Source: Luteipulveratus mongoliensis (GTDB lineage: Bacteria > Actinomycetota > Actinomycetes > Actinomycetales > Dermatophilaceae). Taken from it: 64,000 bases of DNA. The translations under genes and the position numbers were made by a program. The stretch spans positions 930,001 to 994,000 of the forward strand of contig NZ_CP011112.1 in NCBI RefSeq assembly GCF_001190945.1. The letters are read 5' to 3'. The notes beneath the pieces are model-generated. The model was given only the letters and a program-made list of their open reading frames with translations, made no database searches and was not told the DNA's origin. Below, piece after piece: positions 50,967 through 59,514 of this stretch; the stretch's first letter is position 1; every line of letters begins with the position of its first letter.

Positions 50967-51518
50967 GTGACGATCAGCGACGTTGATCTGAGTCGCGCGG
51001 TCTCTCACGCGCTGCGCCACGAGCCGTGGCTCTACGAGCTTGAGCTGGACGATGAGGGCTGGGCGTCGGTCGACCAGCTGCTCGGTGCGCTTCGTGAGGA
51101 AGGCGGCGACTGGGAGTCGGTTGACCGCGCCGCGCTGAAGCGGATGCTCACGACAGCAGCTAAACGGCGACATGAGATTGATGGTGATCGCATTCGAGCG
51201 CTCTACGGGCACTCTGTGCCCGGTCGCATTCAGCGACGCCCGGCGACTCCGCCTCCGCGCTTGTTCCACGGGACGGCGCCGGAGACCTGGGCGGTGATTC
51301 AGGTGGAGGGGCTGCTGGCCATGGGACGGCAGTTCGTGCACCTGTCGGTGGACCGCGAAACGGCCGTGATGGTCGGTCGACGCAAGTGTGCCGTCCCGGT
51401 CGTCTTGGTCATCGATGCCGCCGCCGCGGCTGCGGCTGGAACCGTATTCCACCAGGGCAACGAGCTGGTGTGGCTCACCGATCACGTCCCGGCGCGGTTC
51501 GTCGAAGGCGCGCAGTAG
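50967..51518 (+). CDS. kptA: RNA 2'-phosphotransferase, KptA/Tpt1 family
   Basis: A 183-residue enzyme that moves an internal RNA 2'-phosphate onto NAD, giving ADP-ribose 1'',2''-cyclic phosphate. The N-terminal winged domain has SHALRHEPWLYELELDDEGW and VDQLL. The catalytic part has ATPPPRLFHGTAPETW and FVHLSVDRETAVMVGRR, ending with GNELVWLTDHVPARF. The expected Arg-His-Arg-Arg set appears present. Bacteria lack the tRNA-splicing pathway that makes the yeast substrate, so its job is unclear. The start GTG 50967 follows AGGAGGAAG. It diverges from the SARP gene. Confidence 0.9.
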   Translation: MTISDVDLSRAVSHALRHEPWLYELELDDEGWASVDQLLGALREEGGDWESVDRAALKRMLTTAAKRRHEIDGDRIRALYGHSVPGRIQRRPATPPPRLFHGTAPETWAVIQVEGLLAMGRQFVHLSVDRETAVMVGRRKCAVPVVLVIDAAAAAAAGTVFHQGNELVWLTDHVPARFVEGAQ

Positions 51519-51625
51519 CCAGCTGGCTTTGCGGCGAGCCCGGTCGCCTGGTGCCGGCTGTTCGTGCCCGGAGCCCTTTGCGAAGTTGTGGGGAACGTTC
51601 GGGCGGCCTGCGGCCTCCTCCAGGC

Positions 51626-53065
51626 ATGACAACGATCTCGCCCGCCGCGCCGGCTGTCCGAACCGCTACCTCGCCGCAGCGCACCCTGCCTCGGTCCGCG
51701 CTCTTCATCGCATCCGTGCTCGCGCTCGACGGGTTGTGTCACGCGGTCTGGGCGACCGGGCTGACCTGGCCGGCGAGCGACGAGCATCACCTATCGCTCG
51801 CCGTACTCGGGTTCGCGACGTCGTTCGGGCCGGGTGTCGTCCTGCCGCTGGCGGCGCTGCTCTGGACGGCCGCGGGCCTGGTGGTCGCGCGAGGTTGGTT
51901 GGGTCGTGACCACCGGTTCGGGTGGCTGTGGCAGCTCGCGACGCTGGCGGTGACCATCGGCGTGGCCACCCGAGCGGCGTTCGGCGTGGTCTGGGCAGTC
52001 GTCGGGTTTGGCGCGATGCCAACGGTTTTCGCGTGGATCAACGCCCTGGCTTACACACCGCTCTGCATGGTGATGGCCGTCTGCGGGTGGCGACTTCTTG
52101 GAGCCGGCCGCGCGGGGAGGCGCGTGTGGGGCAGGGCGGTAGCGGCCGTCGTACCGGCCCTGCTCGTGTGCGGAACCCTCACTGCTGCTTACGGATTCCC
52201 TCCGAAGACGCAGCCGTACGACCCTCAGCGGGCGCTCGGTGCGGTGGAGTCACGGTACGTCGAGACGCCGGTCGCGCGGTTCCACTACCTCAAGGAGGGC
52301 TCGGGTACGCCGGTCGTGCTGCTCTCCCCGGGCGCGTCCTGGGTGAACTCCTGGCTGCCGCAGCTGGAGGCGCTCAAGGCGACGCACACGGTCTATGTGG
52401 TCGACCTCCCTGGGCAAGGTTTCACCTCACTGAAGGACCACGACTTCGCCTTCACCCTCGATGGGATGACCGGTGCGGTGGACTCGTTTCTCGACGCTGT
52501 TGGCGTGAAAAGCGCTGCGCTTGCTGGTAACTCGTGGAGTGGCGGATGGGCGACGGCATACGCGCAGCGTCATCCGGAGAGAGTCAGCAGCCTGATGCTC
52601 CTCGCTCCGACTGTGCTCGATGAGCCCGATCCGACCAGCTGGGAGATGCTCAAGCTGCCCGTGGTTGGGCGCGCGCTGACCAACCTGACGGTCGGGTCGC
52701 GCAGCATGACGGAGTCCGCCGTGCGCGCGCTCTTCGTGCACCGCGAGCGGGCCGCGCCGGAGCTGGTCGACGGCTTCTGGGCGGCTGGGACGCGGCCCGA
52801 CAACGTGCGCTCGATGTACGAGCTGGAGGCGGGACTCGACTGGTCCGTCACCGAGCGGGCGCTGCCGCGTACGACGCAGCCGACGCTGGTGATCTGGGGG
52901 CGGCAGGACACGGTGGTGCCGGTCGCGCAGGCACGCGAGCTCGGCGTACGGCTCCCGCAGGCTCAGGTGCACGTGCTCGACCAGTGCGGCCACGCCCTCA
53001 CGCTCGACTGCCCGGACCAGGTCGATGCGCTGATGACAGGATTCCTGCGTGCTCGACAGCAGTGA
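51626..53065 (+). CDS. Alpha/beta hydrolase with N-terminal membrane domain
   Basis: A 479-residue protein. Residues about 25-190 form four to five membrane helices (SALFIASVLALDGLCHAVWA, VLGFATSFGPGVVLPLAALL). The rest is an alpha/beta hydrolase: oxyanion region LLSPGASWVNSW, nucleophile GNSWSGG, acid WGRQDTVVP and His in DQCGHALTLD. The N-terminal part resembles the small DUF3995-like membrane domain found alone in other bacteria, here fused to the hydrolase. The substrate is unknown. Its end overlaps the sigma factor gene by 17 bases, so they are co-expressed. Confidence 0.83.
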   Translation: MTTISPAAPAVRTATSPQRTLPRSALFIASVLALDGLCHAVWATGLTWPASDEHHLSLAVLGFATSFGPGVVLPLAALLWTAAGLVVARGWLGRDHRFGWLWQLATLAVTIGVATRAAFGVVWAVVGFGAMPTVFAWINALAYTPLCMVMAVCGWRLLGAGRAGRRVWGRAVAAVVPALLVCGTLTAAYGFPPKTQPYDPQRALGAVESRYVETPVARFHYLKEGSGTPVVLLSPGASWVNSWLPQLEALKATHTVYVVDLPGQGFTSLKDHDFAFTLDGMTGAVDSFLDAVGVKSAALAGNSWSGGWATAYAQRHPERVSSLMLLAPTVLDEPDPTSWEMLKLPVVGRALTNLTVGSRSMTESAVRALFVHRERAAPELVDGFWAAGTRPDNVRSMYELEAGLDWSVTERALPRTTQPTLVIWGRQDTVVPVAQARELGVRLPQAQVHVLDQCGHALTLDCPDQVDALMTGFLRARQQ

Positions 53066-53573
53066 TCCACGGTGGGTCGACCCGGACGTCGTCCGGGCCG
53101 CTCAGCGTGGGGACACCCTGGCGCTGAACGAGGTGCTGGACCGGCTCACGCCCTACGTCGAGCGGGTGTGCGGTCCGATCGCGCTCGACAGCGGCTCGGA
53201 CGCCGCGCAGGACACGCTCATCGCGGTGATGCGCGCGCTGCCGACGCTGCGTGACCCGGTCGCGCTGGTGGGGTGGGTGCGAGCGATCGCGGTGCGCGAG
53301 GCCGTACGCCACGCTCGCCGGGACGCACGCCACCGCGGGTCGTCGGACGACCTGCTGGAGCGGGTGCCGGCGCCAGGGGACCCGACGCTGGCGGCCGACG
53401 TACGAGACGTCCTGGAGCGACTGACGCCCGAGCATCGAGCGGTGCTGGTCCTGCGGGACCTCGAAGGATTCGATGAGGCGGCGACGGCCGAGGTGCTCAA
53501 CCTGCCCGAAGGCACGATCAAGTCACGACTGCACCGCGCGCGAGGCCGGTTCAGGAAGGAGTGGGGATCATGA
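53049..53573 (+). CDS. ECF-type RNA polymerase sigma factor
   Basis: A 174-residue sigma factor. Region 2 is around DAAQDTLIAVMRALPTLRDP then GWVRAIAVREAVRHARR. Region 4 is LERLTPEHRAVLVLRDLEGF then DEAATAEVLNLPEGTIKSRL and HRARGRF. The start is GTG 53049, inside the hydrolase gene. Its stop overlaps the ATG of the SRPBCC gene (ATGA). No anti-sigma factor is encoded on either side, so the SRPBCC or membrane hydrolase gene products may have that role; this is only inference. Target promoter unknown. Confidence 0.88.
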   Translation: MLDSSDPRWVDPDVVRAAQRGDTLALNEVLDRLTPYVERVCGPIALDSGSDAAQDTLIAVMRALPTLRDPVALVGWVRAIAVREAVRHARRDARHRGSSDDLLERVPAPGDPTLAADVRDVLERLTPEHRAVLVLRDLEGFDEAATAEVLNLPEGTIKSRLHRARGRFRKEWGS

Positions 53574-54028
53574 CGAACTGGCCTGTGGCAGAACTGAACT
53601 CGGTCCAGCGACTGCGTGCGCTGGCAGCTGGAGTGAGCGGCGCGATCGTGCTCGAACGTGTCGTGGACGCCGGCGTCGATGACGTGTGGGCGATCCTGGC
53701 GGACTTCGAGCACGGCTTCACGATGGTGCAGCCGGACATGCGCTCGGTGGAGATCGAGGCCCGTGACGGTGACTCCGTGACGCTGGTCGCGCGTAGTCAC
53801 TACGGCATGCGCGCTCGGCTGCGTGGGATCGCCCGGCCCGGCTACTGCTGGCTGCAGAGCCGCTTCCTGGTGATCGCGATGGCTGCGGCGCCCGAGCCTG
53901 GCGGGGGCACACGCGTGGCGCTCACGGGAGGCGTCCGCGTGCCCGGTCGCGCGGCCATCGTGCCGGTCGGCGTACGACGTGAGCTGCGCGTCTCCCTGGA
54001 CCGTCTCGAGGGCCTGCTCGGCACCTGA
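53570..54028 (+). CDS. SRPBCC (START-like) domain protein
   Basis: A 152-residue helix-grip protein: GAIVLERVVDAGVDDVWAIL then ADFEHGFTMVQPDMRSVEIE and the late GGTRVALTGGVRVPGRAAIV with a long final helix (RRELRVSLDRLEGLL). SRPBCC proteins bind hydrophobic ligands in a deep pocket; some are cyclases or sensors. Starting in an ATGA overlap with the sigma gene, it is translationally coupled to it and may modulate it. The frame runs back to 53561 only. Confidence 0.82.
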   Translation: MTNWPVAELNSVQRLRALAAGVSGAIVLERVVDAGVDDVWAILADFEHGFTMVQPDMRSVEIEARDGDSVTLVARSHYGMRARLRGIARPGYCWLQSRFLVIAMAAAPEPGGGTRVALTGGVRVPGRAAIVPVGVRRELRVSLDRLEGLLGT

Positions 54029-54090
54029 CCCGCGACCAGGCGAGGGCTTAGGCGAGGATGGAGGAGCCGGCGACTCGAAGGAGCCACTAC

Positions 54091-54756
54091 ATGCGCCTGC
54101 TGCTGATCCGTCACGGCCAGACGCCCGCCAACGTTGCGGGCTCGCTCGACACGACGCTGCCTGGACCCGGGCTGACCGAGCTCGGGCAGGCCCAGGCCGA
54201 CGCGATCCCCGAGGCGCTGGCCGGCGACGACATCGGAGCGGTCTTCGCCTCCCGTGCGCTGCGTGCCCGGGAGACCGCGGCGCCGCTGGCACGCGCGACC
54301 GGCGTACCCGTCCTCGAGCTGTCCGGTATGCACGAGATCCAGGCGGGCGACGTCGAGAAGCGCACCGACCAGGACAGCATCGACGCCTACCTCAAGGCCA
54401 TGTGGCAGTGGACGCACGGTGACCTCGAGGCGCGGATGCCCGGCGGGGAGACCGGTGTCGACGTGCTGGCCCGCGTCGACGCATCGTTGCTTGAGGTCGA
54501 GGCTGCGGGTGCCGACGTCGCTGCGGTCGTGAGTCACGGTGCGCTGATCCGGGTCTGGACGACGATCCGCGCGGGCAACCTGGGCGCGGCGTTCGCGCGC
54601 AACAACATGCTCGGCAACACGGGAGTCGTTGTCGTTGAAGGCAATTCGACGTCCGGCTGGGTCGCGCTGTCGTGGATGGGCTCGCCACTCGGCGGCCCTG
54701 GCGTGGACGATGCCGACCCGTACGACGGCCCCACCGGCCACCCCCTCGACGCCTGA
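54091..54756 (+). CDS. Histidine phosphatase (phosphoglycerate mutase-like)
   Basis: A 221-residue phosphatase with both catalytic histidines: LLLIRHGQTPANVAGSLDTT and VAAVVSHGALIRVW. LTELGQAQADAIPEALAG and SRALRARETAAPLA are typical. The substrate is unknown; a sugar phosphate is possible. ATG 54091 follows GAAGGAG. A perfect 56-bp palindrome begins 25 bases after the stop. Confidence 0.9.
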   Translation: MRLLLIRHGQTPANVAGSLDTTLPGPGLTELGQAQADAIPEALAGDDIGAVFASRALRARETAAPLARATGVPVLELSGMHEIQAGDVEKRTDQDSIDAYLKAMWQWTHGDLEARMPGGETGVDVLARVDASLLEVEAAGADVAAVVSHGALIRVWTTIRAGNLGAAFARNNMLGNTGVVVVEGNSTSGWVALSWMGSPLGGPGVDDADPYDGPTGHPLDA

Positions 54757-54780
54757 CGGGCCGCTTCTCGCCCCACCCCG

Positions 54781-54836
54781 CAACACACATTGACTGGGGC
54801 TACACGCATGCGTGTAGCCCCAGTCAATGTGTGTTG
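54781..54836. repeat. Perfect 56-bp palindrome
   Basis: The left half (54781-54808) starts CAACACACATTGACTGGGGC and the right half is its exact inverse, meeting at GCATGC with no loop. Every base pairs. It could be a bidirectional terminator or a protein-binding site. No T-tract follows. It lies between the histidine phosphatase and padR genes. Confidence 0.9.
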
Positions 54837-54897
54837 GAGAACCGTCTCCGTGTCGCATCGCGCACTACTCTGCAATCTGTACTACCGTGCGGAACGC

Positions 54898-54939
54898 GGC
54901 ACTGGGTCGACAGGTCTGGGGGCTGCCCGACCCAGTGCC
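54898..54939 (+). promoter_or_regulatory. Leader hairpin before the PadR gene
   Basis: GGCACTGGGTCG (54898-54909) and its exact inverse CGACCCAGTGCC (54928-54939) enclose 18 bases. The second arm ends 31 bases before the PadR ATG. It may be an operator or an mRNA leader structure. Confidence 0.45.
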
Positions 54940-54970
54940 GGGCACACAGTCCAGGACAGGGAGGAACGTG

Positions 54971-55294
54971 ATGGATACGAGTCAGCTGCTCAAGGGAGTG
55001 CTCGACCTCGCCGTGCTCGCCGTGCTGCGGGACGGCGACGGCTACGGCTACGACGTGCTGCGTCGACTGCGCGCGGCCGGCATGGAGGACGTCGCCGACG
55101 CGAGCGTCTACGGCACGCTGCGCCGGCTGTACGCGGGTGGCGCACTGACGTCGTACGTCCAGCCCAGCGAGGAGGGCCCGCACCGGAAGTACTACGCGCT
55201 CAACGCCACTGGGCGTGACCAGCTGGAGCGCTCGACCAAGACCTGGAACCACTTCGCCGACACCATGTCGGCTCTGCTGAAGGACGCGGCATGA
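54971..55294 (+). CDS. PadR-family transcriptional regulator
   Basis: A 107-residue winged-helix repressor: LLKGVLDLAVLAVLRDGDGY then GYDVLRRLRAAGMEDVADAS, VYGTLRRLYAGGALTSYVQ and GPHRKYYALNATGRDQLE. The C-terminal helix mediates dimer formation. Start ATG 54971 (a GTG lies directly before it) after AGGGAGGAA. Its stop overlaps the ATG of the HAAS-domain gene (ATGA), a frequent PadR partner. Confidence 0.92.
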   Translation: MDTSQLLKGVLDLAVLAVLRDGDGYGYDVLRRLRAAGMEDVADASVYGTLRRLYAGGALTSYVQPSEEGPHRKYYALNATGRDQLERSTKTWNHFADTMSALLKDAA

Positions 55295-56085
55295 GCACGG
55301 CGACCGATGTAGCGGTGAGCTATCAGGAGCGGGTGCGGGCGGCGTTGGCCGACCTGCCGCCGGCCGAGCTCGAAGAGGTGCTCGAGGACGTCGCCGGCCA
55401 TCTGGATGAGGTGACGCGCGAGCTGGGCGACGGCTCGACGGCCGCGTTGGAGGCGCGGCTCGGTTCACCCGAGGAGTACGCCGCCGAGCTCCGCGCCGCC
55501 GCCGACTATCCACCGCCTGCGAGATCTCGACAGTCGTCACATGGCGCGCAGGCGCTGATGTGGGGTGGCATCTCGGTCGGCAGCCTTGTCATCGGCATGT
55601 CGTGGATGCTGACTTTGCTCGTCGTCGATGTGGTTTCGGTGTTCTGGATGGGGAGCGCTGTCGTATCGGCGTTCTTGGGTATCGCCGCACTGCGTCGTGG
55701 CGATCCACGCATTGTCACGACGACTGCCGCATGGAAGTGGGGAGTCGAAGTAGTCCGGCGCTTCGAGGCAGTCATGCCGGACTGGTTGATCCGTGAGGTC
55801 CGCGATGTGGGCCAACCCGTCTGGTGGTGTGTTCGCGGTGCGCTCGGCGGACTCGCGGCGTACCGGGTCCTGTCGGGCAACATCTGGTGGGAGTACGGAT
55901 CAGTGCGGCTCGTGGCGCCGATCCTGTTCGGGGCAGTGCTGTCCGTCTGGGTGGCCCGCACGTCGCAGCGCGATCGACGCTGGCTTTGGTTCGTCGTTCC
56001 CTTCAACGTGGCTGTGGCCCTGACATGCTTCGCGACCGTCTTCCTGCCCAACCTCGGAGTATCCGCCTGGACCGGGCTGGTCTAG
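55291..56085 (+). CDS. HAAS-domain membrane protein, PadR partner
   Basis: A 264-residue protein. Residues 10-75 form the helical HAAS (DUF1700-type) domain: YQERVRAALADLPPAELEEV then LEDVAGHLDEVTRELG and GSPEEYAAELRAAADY. Membrane segments follow, with pairs at GISVGSLVIGMSWMLTLLVV, and near LVAPILFGAVLSVWV and WFVVPFNVAVALTCFATVFL. Proteins with this domain are commonly encoded with PadR regulators and are thought to be sensed targets or partners. The role is unknown. Confidence 0.85.
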   Translation: MSTATDVAVSYQERVRAALADLPPAELEEVLEDVAGHLDEVTRELGDGSTAALEARLGSPEEYAAELRAAADYPPPARSRQSSHGAQALMWGGISVGSLVIGMSWMLTLLVVDVVSVFWMGSAVVSAFLGIAALRRGDPRIVTTTAAWKWGVEVVRRFEAVMPDWLIREVRDVGQPVWWCVRGALGGLAAYRVLSGNIWWEYGSVRLVAPILFGAVLSVWVARTSQRDRRWLWFVVPFNVAVALTCFATVFLPNLGVSAWTGLV

Positions 56086-56130
56086 TCGGGCTCAGGTTCC
56101 AAAGCTGGCCCACGTCGTACGGCACAACGA

Positions 56131-56164
56131 AGCGCCCCACATCCGGATGAGGTTGTGGGGCGCT
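56131..56164. terminator. Bidirectional terminator hairpin
   Basis: AGCGCCCCACA (56131-56141) and TGTGGGGCGCT (56154-56164) form an 11-bp perfect stem between the convergent HAAS and CsbD genes. Confidence 0.7.
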
Positions 56165-56178
56165 CGGCGTGACAGGGA

Positions 56179-56352
56179 CTACTTCTTGAACGTGTCCTTG
56201 ATGTCCTCGCCGGCGTCCTTGACCGATGACTTGGCCTGGTCGACCTTGCCCTCGGTCTCGAGCTTGGTGTCGCCCTTGGCGCCTCCAAGAGCTTCCTTCG
56301 CCTTGCCGACGGCATCCTCGGCGGCGTTCTTGGCCTTGTCGATGAAGCTCAT
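56179..56352 (-). CDS. CsbD-family stress protein
   Basis: A 57-residue small hydrophilic protein: SFIDKAKNAAEDAVGKAKEA then GDTKLETEGKVDQAKSSVKD. The repeated Lys/Ala/Glu/Asp content and the E-GK-x-DQAK motif define the CsbD family, induced by general stress in many bacteria. The exact function is unknown. The start is ATG 56352 after GGAG; the longer frame to 56385 has no ribosome site. Confidence 0.85.
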   Translation of the reverse strand: MSFIDKAKNAAEDAVGKAKEALGGAKGDTKLETEGKVDQAKSSVKDAGEDIKDTFKK

Positions 56353-56611
56353 GACGTGCTCCGTTCTGTAGACAACTCTCCCCACTGTGCTCCGGGTGCG
56401 CCAAGCACCCCGATGCCGGGGCTAGGTCCTGGGAGGCGCGCGGTCCAGCGCGCGCTGCCCAGGACGTAGGCGAGCGACCCGGGGAGCGACCGCCGCAGGT
56501 CGATTTGCCGCCCTCGCGTCGGCAACCGTCCACCTGGCGCCCCCTCGCTGTTCAACGGCAACGGGTTACGTGCGAGCGGCATGACCTGACCCGCACACAG
56601 GGAGACCTCAC

Positions 56612-58027
56612 ATGAGCACTGCACGACTCCGCCGACGTACGACTCTGGTCGCCGTCGCGGCCGCCGGAACCCTGGTCCTGGCCACCGGGTACGCCGTGGC
56701 CGGCCCGGGTGGCGACCTCAGCCAGCCCGGCGGCGCAGCCCGCCTGCACGGCGACCAGACGAAGACCATCAAGCAGGAAGCCAAGAGCGGTGCCGCGCGC
56801 AACGTGATCCTGCTGATCGGTGACGGCATGGGCGACTCCGAGATCACCTCGGCCCGCAACTACCAGTACGGCGCGGACGGCTACCTGCCCGGCATGGACC
56901 GCCTGCCGCTGACCGGTCAGTACACGACCTTCTCCCTGACCAAGGAGGGCAAGGTCGACTATGTCACCGACTCGGCCGCCTCGGGGACGGGTTGGTCGAC
57001 CGGCACCAAGTCGTACGACGGCGCCATCGGCGTGGACATCAAGGGCCAGCCGCACGCCACGCTGCTGGAGCTGGCCAAGAAGAACGGCCTGCGTACGGGC
57101 AACGTCACCACCGCCGAGATCGAGGACGCCACCCCGGCCGTCCAGGCCGCGCACGTCACGAGCCGCTCCTGCTACGGCCCGGCCGTCACGCTGACGACCT
57201 GCCCGACCAACGCACTGGAGAACGGCGGCAAGGGTTCGATCGCCGAGCAGATCATCGCCACCCGTGCGGACGTCACCCTCGGTGGCGGCGCGAAGACGTT
57301 CGGCGAGAAGGCCACCGCCGGCAAGTACAAGGGTCTGACGCTGCGCGATCAGGCGCAGTCGCGTGGCTTCCAGCTGCCGACCAACGCCACCGAGCTCAAC
57401 GCGGTGAAGTCGGCCGACCAGAAGAAACCGGTGCTCGGCCTCTTCTCCGACGGCAACTTCCCGGTCGACTGGGCGGGCCCGGCCGCGACCAAGGACGGCG
57501 CCACCAAGCCGGCCGCGCGTTGCACGCCGAACCCGGACCAGCCGGCCACGCAGCCGAAGCTCAAGGCCATGACCACCAAGGCCATCTCGCTGCTGAACAA
57601 CGCGAAGGGCTCGAGCAAGGGCTTCTTCCTGCAGGTCGAGGGCGCGAGCATCGACAAGCAGGACCACGCCGCCAACGCGTGCGGTCAGATCGGTGAGACC
57701 GTCGGCTTCGACGCCGCGGTCAAGTCGGCTCTCGACTTCGCCAAGAAGGACGGCAACACCACGGTCATCGTGACCGCGGACCACGGCCACACCAGCCAGA
57801 TCGTCGAGACCGGCACCAACACGCCGGGCCTCACCGCGACGCTCCTCACCAACGAGGGCAGCCCGATGACGCTCAGCTACGGCACCGCTCCCGAGGGCGG
57901 CTCGCAGGAGCACACGGGCACCCAGGTCCGGATCGCGGCGTACGGCCCGCGTGCGGCCAACGTCGTCGGCCTGACCGACCAGACCGACCTGCACTACACG
58001 ATCAAGGACGCGCTGCGCCTGCGCTGA
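56612..58027 (+). CDS. phoA: Secreted alkaline phosphatase (PhoA type)
   Basis: A 471-residue exported metallo-phosphatase that releases phosphate from organic esters. The signal peptide is [20 protein letters not shown], ending near [21 protein letters not shown] carries a metal ligand; [14 protein letters not shown] holds the nucleophile Ser; [31 protein letters not shown] and [11 protein letters not shown] hold the remaining Zn/Mg ligands. A weak GTTCAAC-type element near 56550 could be part of a PhoP box, but the match is poor. A strong hairpin follows the stop. Confidence 0.93.
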   Translation: MSTARLRRRTTLVAVAAAGTLVLATGYAVAGPGGDLSQPGGAARLHGDQTKTIKQEAKSGAARNVILLIGDGMGDSEITSARNYQYGADGYLPGMDRLPLTGQYTTFSLTKEGKVDYVTDSAASGTGWSTGTKSYDGAIGVDIKGQPHATLLELAKKNGLRTGNVTTAEIEDATPAVQAAHVTSRSCYGPAVTLTTCPTNALENGGKGSIAEQIIATRADVTLGGGAKTFGEKATAGKYKGLTLRDQAQSRGFQLPTNATELNAVKSADQKKPVLGLFSDGNFPVDWAGPAATKDGATKPAARCTPNPDQPATQPKLKAMTTKAISLLNNAKGSSKGFFLQVEGASIDKQDHAANACGQIGETVGFDAAVKSALDFAKKDGNTTVIVTADHGHTSQIVETGTNTPGLTATLLTNEGSPMTLSYGTAPEGGSQEHTGTQVRIAAYGPRAANVVGLTDQTDLHYTIKDALRLR

Positions 58028-58040
58028 CCCTTGCTTCGCC

Positions 58041-58088
58041 CAACGGGTGTACGCCCGCGTCGCATCTGGCGCGGTCGTACACCCGTTG
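58041..58088. terminator. Terminator hairpin after alkaline phosphatase
   Basis: CAACGGGTGTACG (58041-58053) pairs exactly with CGTACACCCGTTG (58076-58088) between two convergent genes; an inner GCGCG pairing extends it. Confidence 0.7.
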
Positions 58089-58121
58089 TCTTGAGGCTGG
58101 TTCCGGTCCGGCGAGCGTCGC

Positions 58122-59411
58122 CTACGGGGTGGGGTGCTGGGCGTCGTACCGCAGGAACCCGCGCTGCCAGGAGGCCAACAGCGCTACCGCGATGACACAC
58201 AGGATGCCGCCGACGATTGCCGCGGCGGCCTCGTTGAAGATCGTCGCGCCGGTGCCCGCCAGCAGATCGCCGAGGCGCGGTCCACCGGCGACGACCACCA
58301 CGAAGACGCCCTGCAGCCGACCGCGGAGGTGATCGGGCGTCGCGGACTGGAGGATCGTCGTTCGGAAGACGGCTGAGACCGAGTCGCAGGCACCGGCTCC
58401 GGCGAGCGCGACGGCTGCCAGCCAGAGGGCCTGGGAGGAGGTGAGTACGCCGCCAGCGCCGGCCACCGCGATCCCGAAGCCCACGATGGACACACCCCAC
58501 AGCGCCACCGACACCACGACCGCGAGCCCCTGCCGTCGCACGCGGCCGAGCCGCCCGGACACCAGCATCGACACGATGGCGCCGACCGCGACGGCGGCCG
58601 ACAGGAGACCGACCGTCTTGGCGCCGCCGCCGAACGACAGCACCGCCACAGCAGGGAAGAGTGCGCGCGGCTGAGCGAGGATCATCGCGCAGAAGTCGGC
58701 GAGGAACGTCATGCGTACGTTGGGTCGAGTGCCCAGGAATCGCAGCCCGTCGAGCACGGACGAAAGGCCCGGACGGCGTTGCGGCACACCGGTATCCGCG
58801 GTCGGGTCGATCTCCGGTGGGATCGGTTCGAGACGCAGCAGCCCCCAGATCGCGAAGGTGAACAGCGCCGCGTCGATGCCGTACGCCAGCACGTAGCCTC
58901 CCCAGTCGACGAGGAGTCCGGCCATCAGTGGGCCGACGGTCATGGCGATGTTCATGGCAGCGACAGAGAGTGCGTTGGCGGCCGGGAGGAGCGCCCGGTC
59001 GAGGAGCCGCGGATAGATCGCCGAACGCGCCGGGCTGACGACCGCGAAGCCCGCGTTGTAGACGCCCACCAGGACGTAGAGGACGCCGACGTGGGTGTTG
59101 TCGAACAGTGCCTGCACCGTGTTGAGCACAGAGACGATCCACAGCACGACGCCGGCGACGAGAGCGACCGTCCGCCGGTCGTGCGCGTCGACGAGCGCGC
59201 CGCCGTACAGACCCATGACGACCAGGGGCACCAAGGCACACAGCCCGACCAGGCCGACCGCGAAGGTCGAGCCGGTGATGTCGTACACCTGCAGTCCGAT
59301 GGCGACGGTCGCGAGCTGAGCACCGATGCCGCTGAGGGTGAAGCCCGTGAAGAGGCGGCGGTAGGACGGGTTGACCCGCAGCGGAGTGATGTCGAGCAGG
59401 AGCGGTGCCAC
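58122..59411 (-). CDS. MFS transporter, EntS-like (MFS_3)
   Basis: A 429-residue major facilitator of the enterobactin-exporter-like group. It starts LRVNPSYRRLFTGFTLSGIG and carries GALVDAHDRRTVALVAGVVL (loop-2 motif), TILQSATPDHLRGRLQGVFV and GGPRLGDLLAG. Twelve hydrophobic helices are visible. Members export siderophores, macrolides or other drugs; the substrate here is unknown. The start GTG 59411 is used; the frame continues upstream in non-protein-like sequence. Confidence 0.85.
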   Translation of the reverse strand: MAPLLLDITPLRVNPSYRRLFTGFTLSGIGAQLATVAIGLQVYDITGSTFAVGLVGLCALVPLVVMGLYGGALVDAHDRRTVALVAGVVLWIVSVLNTVQALFDNTHVGVLYVLVGVYNAGFAVVSPARSAIYPRLLDRALLPAANALSVAAMNIAMTVGPLMAGLLVDWGGYVLAYGIDAALFTFAIWGLLRLEPIPPEIDPTADTGVPQRRPGLSSVLDGLRFLGTRPNVRMTFLADFCAMILAQPRALFPAVAVLSFGGGAKTVGLLSAAVAVGAIVSMLVSGRLGRVRRQGLAVVVSVALWGVSIVGFGIAVAGAGGVLTSSQALWLAAVALAGAGACDSVSAVFRTTILQSATPDHLRGRLQGVFVVVVAGGPRLGDLLAGTGATIFNEAAAAIVGGILCVIAVALLASWQRGFLRYDAQHPTP

Positions 59412-59514
59412 ATCGCGAGGCTATGCGTCGCCTCAGACGCCGGTGCACCGGGCCGCTTCGCCGGCTGGGCCCGGCTCGGCGCCTAGTATGTGGACCTGCC
59501 GACCAGGAGGATTC

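Noticed and set aside
56540-56575. PHO box upstream of alkaline phosphatase
   Set aside because: Only one GTTCAAC-like unit and a poor second unit can be seen, so it was not listed as a feature.
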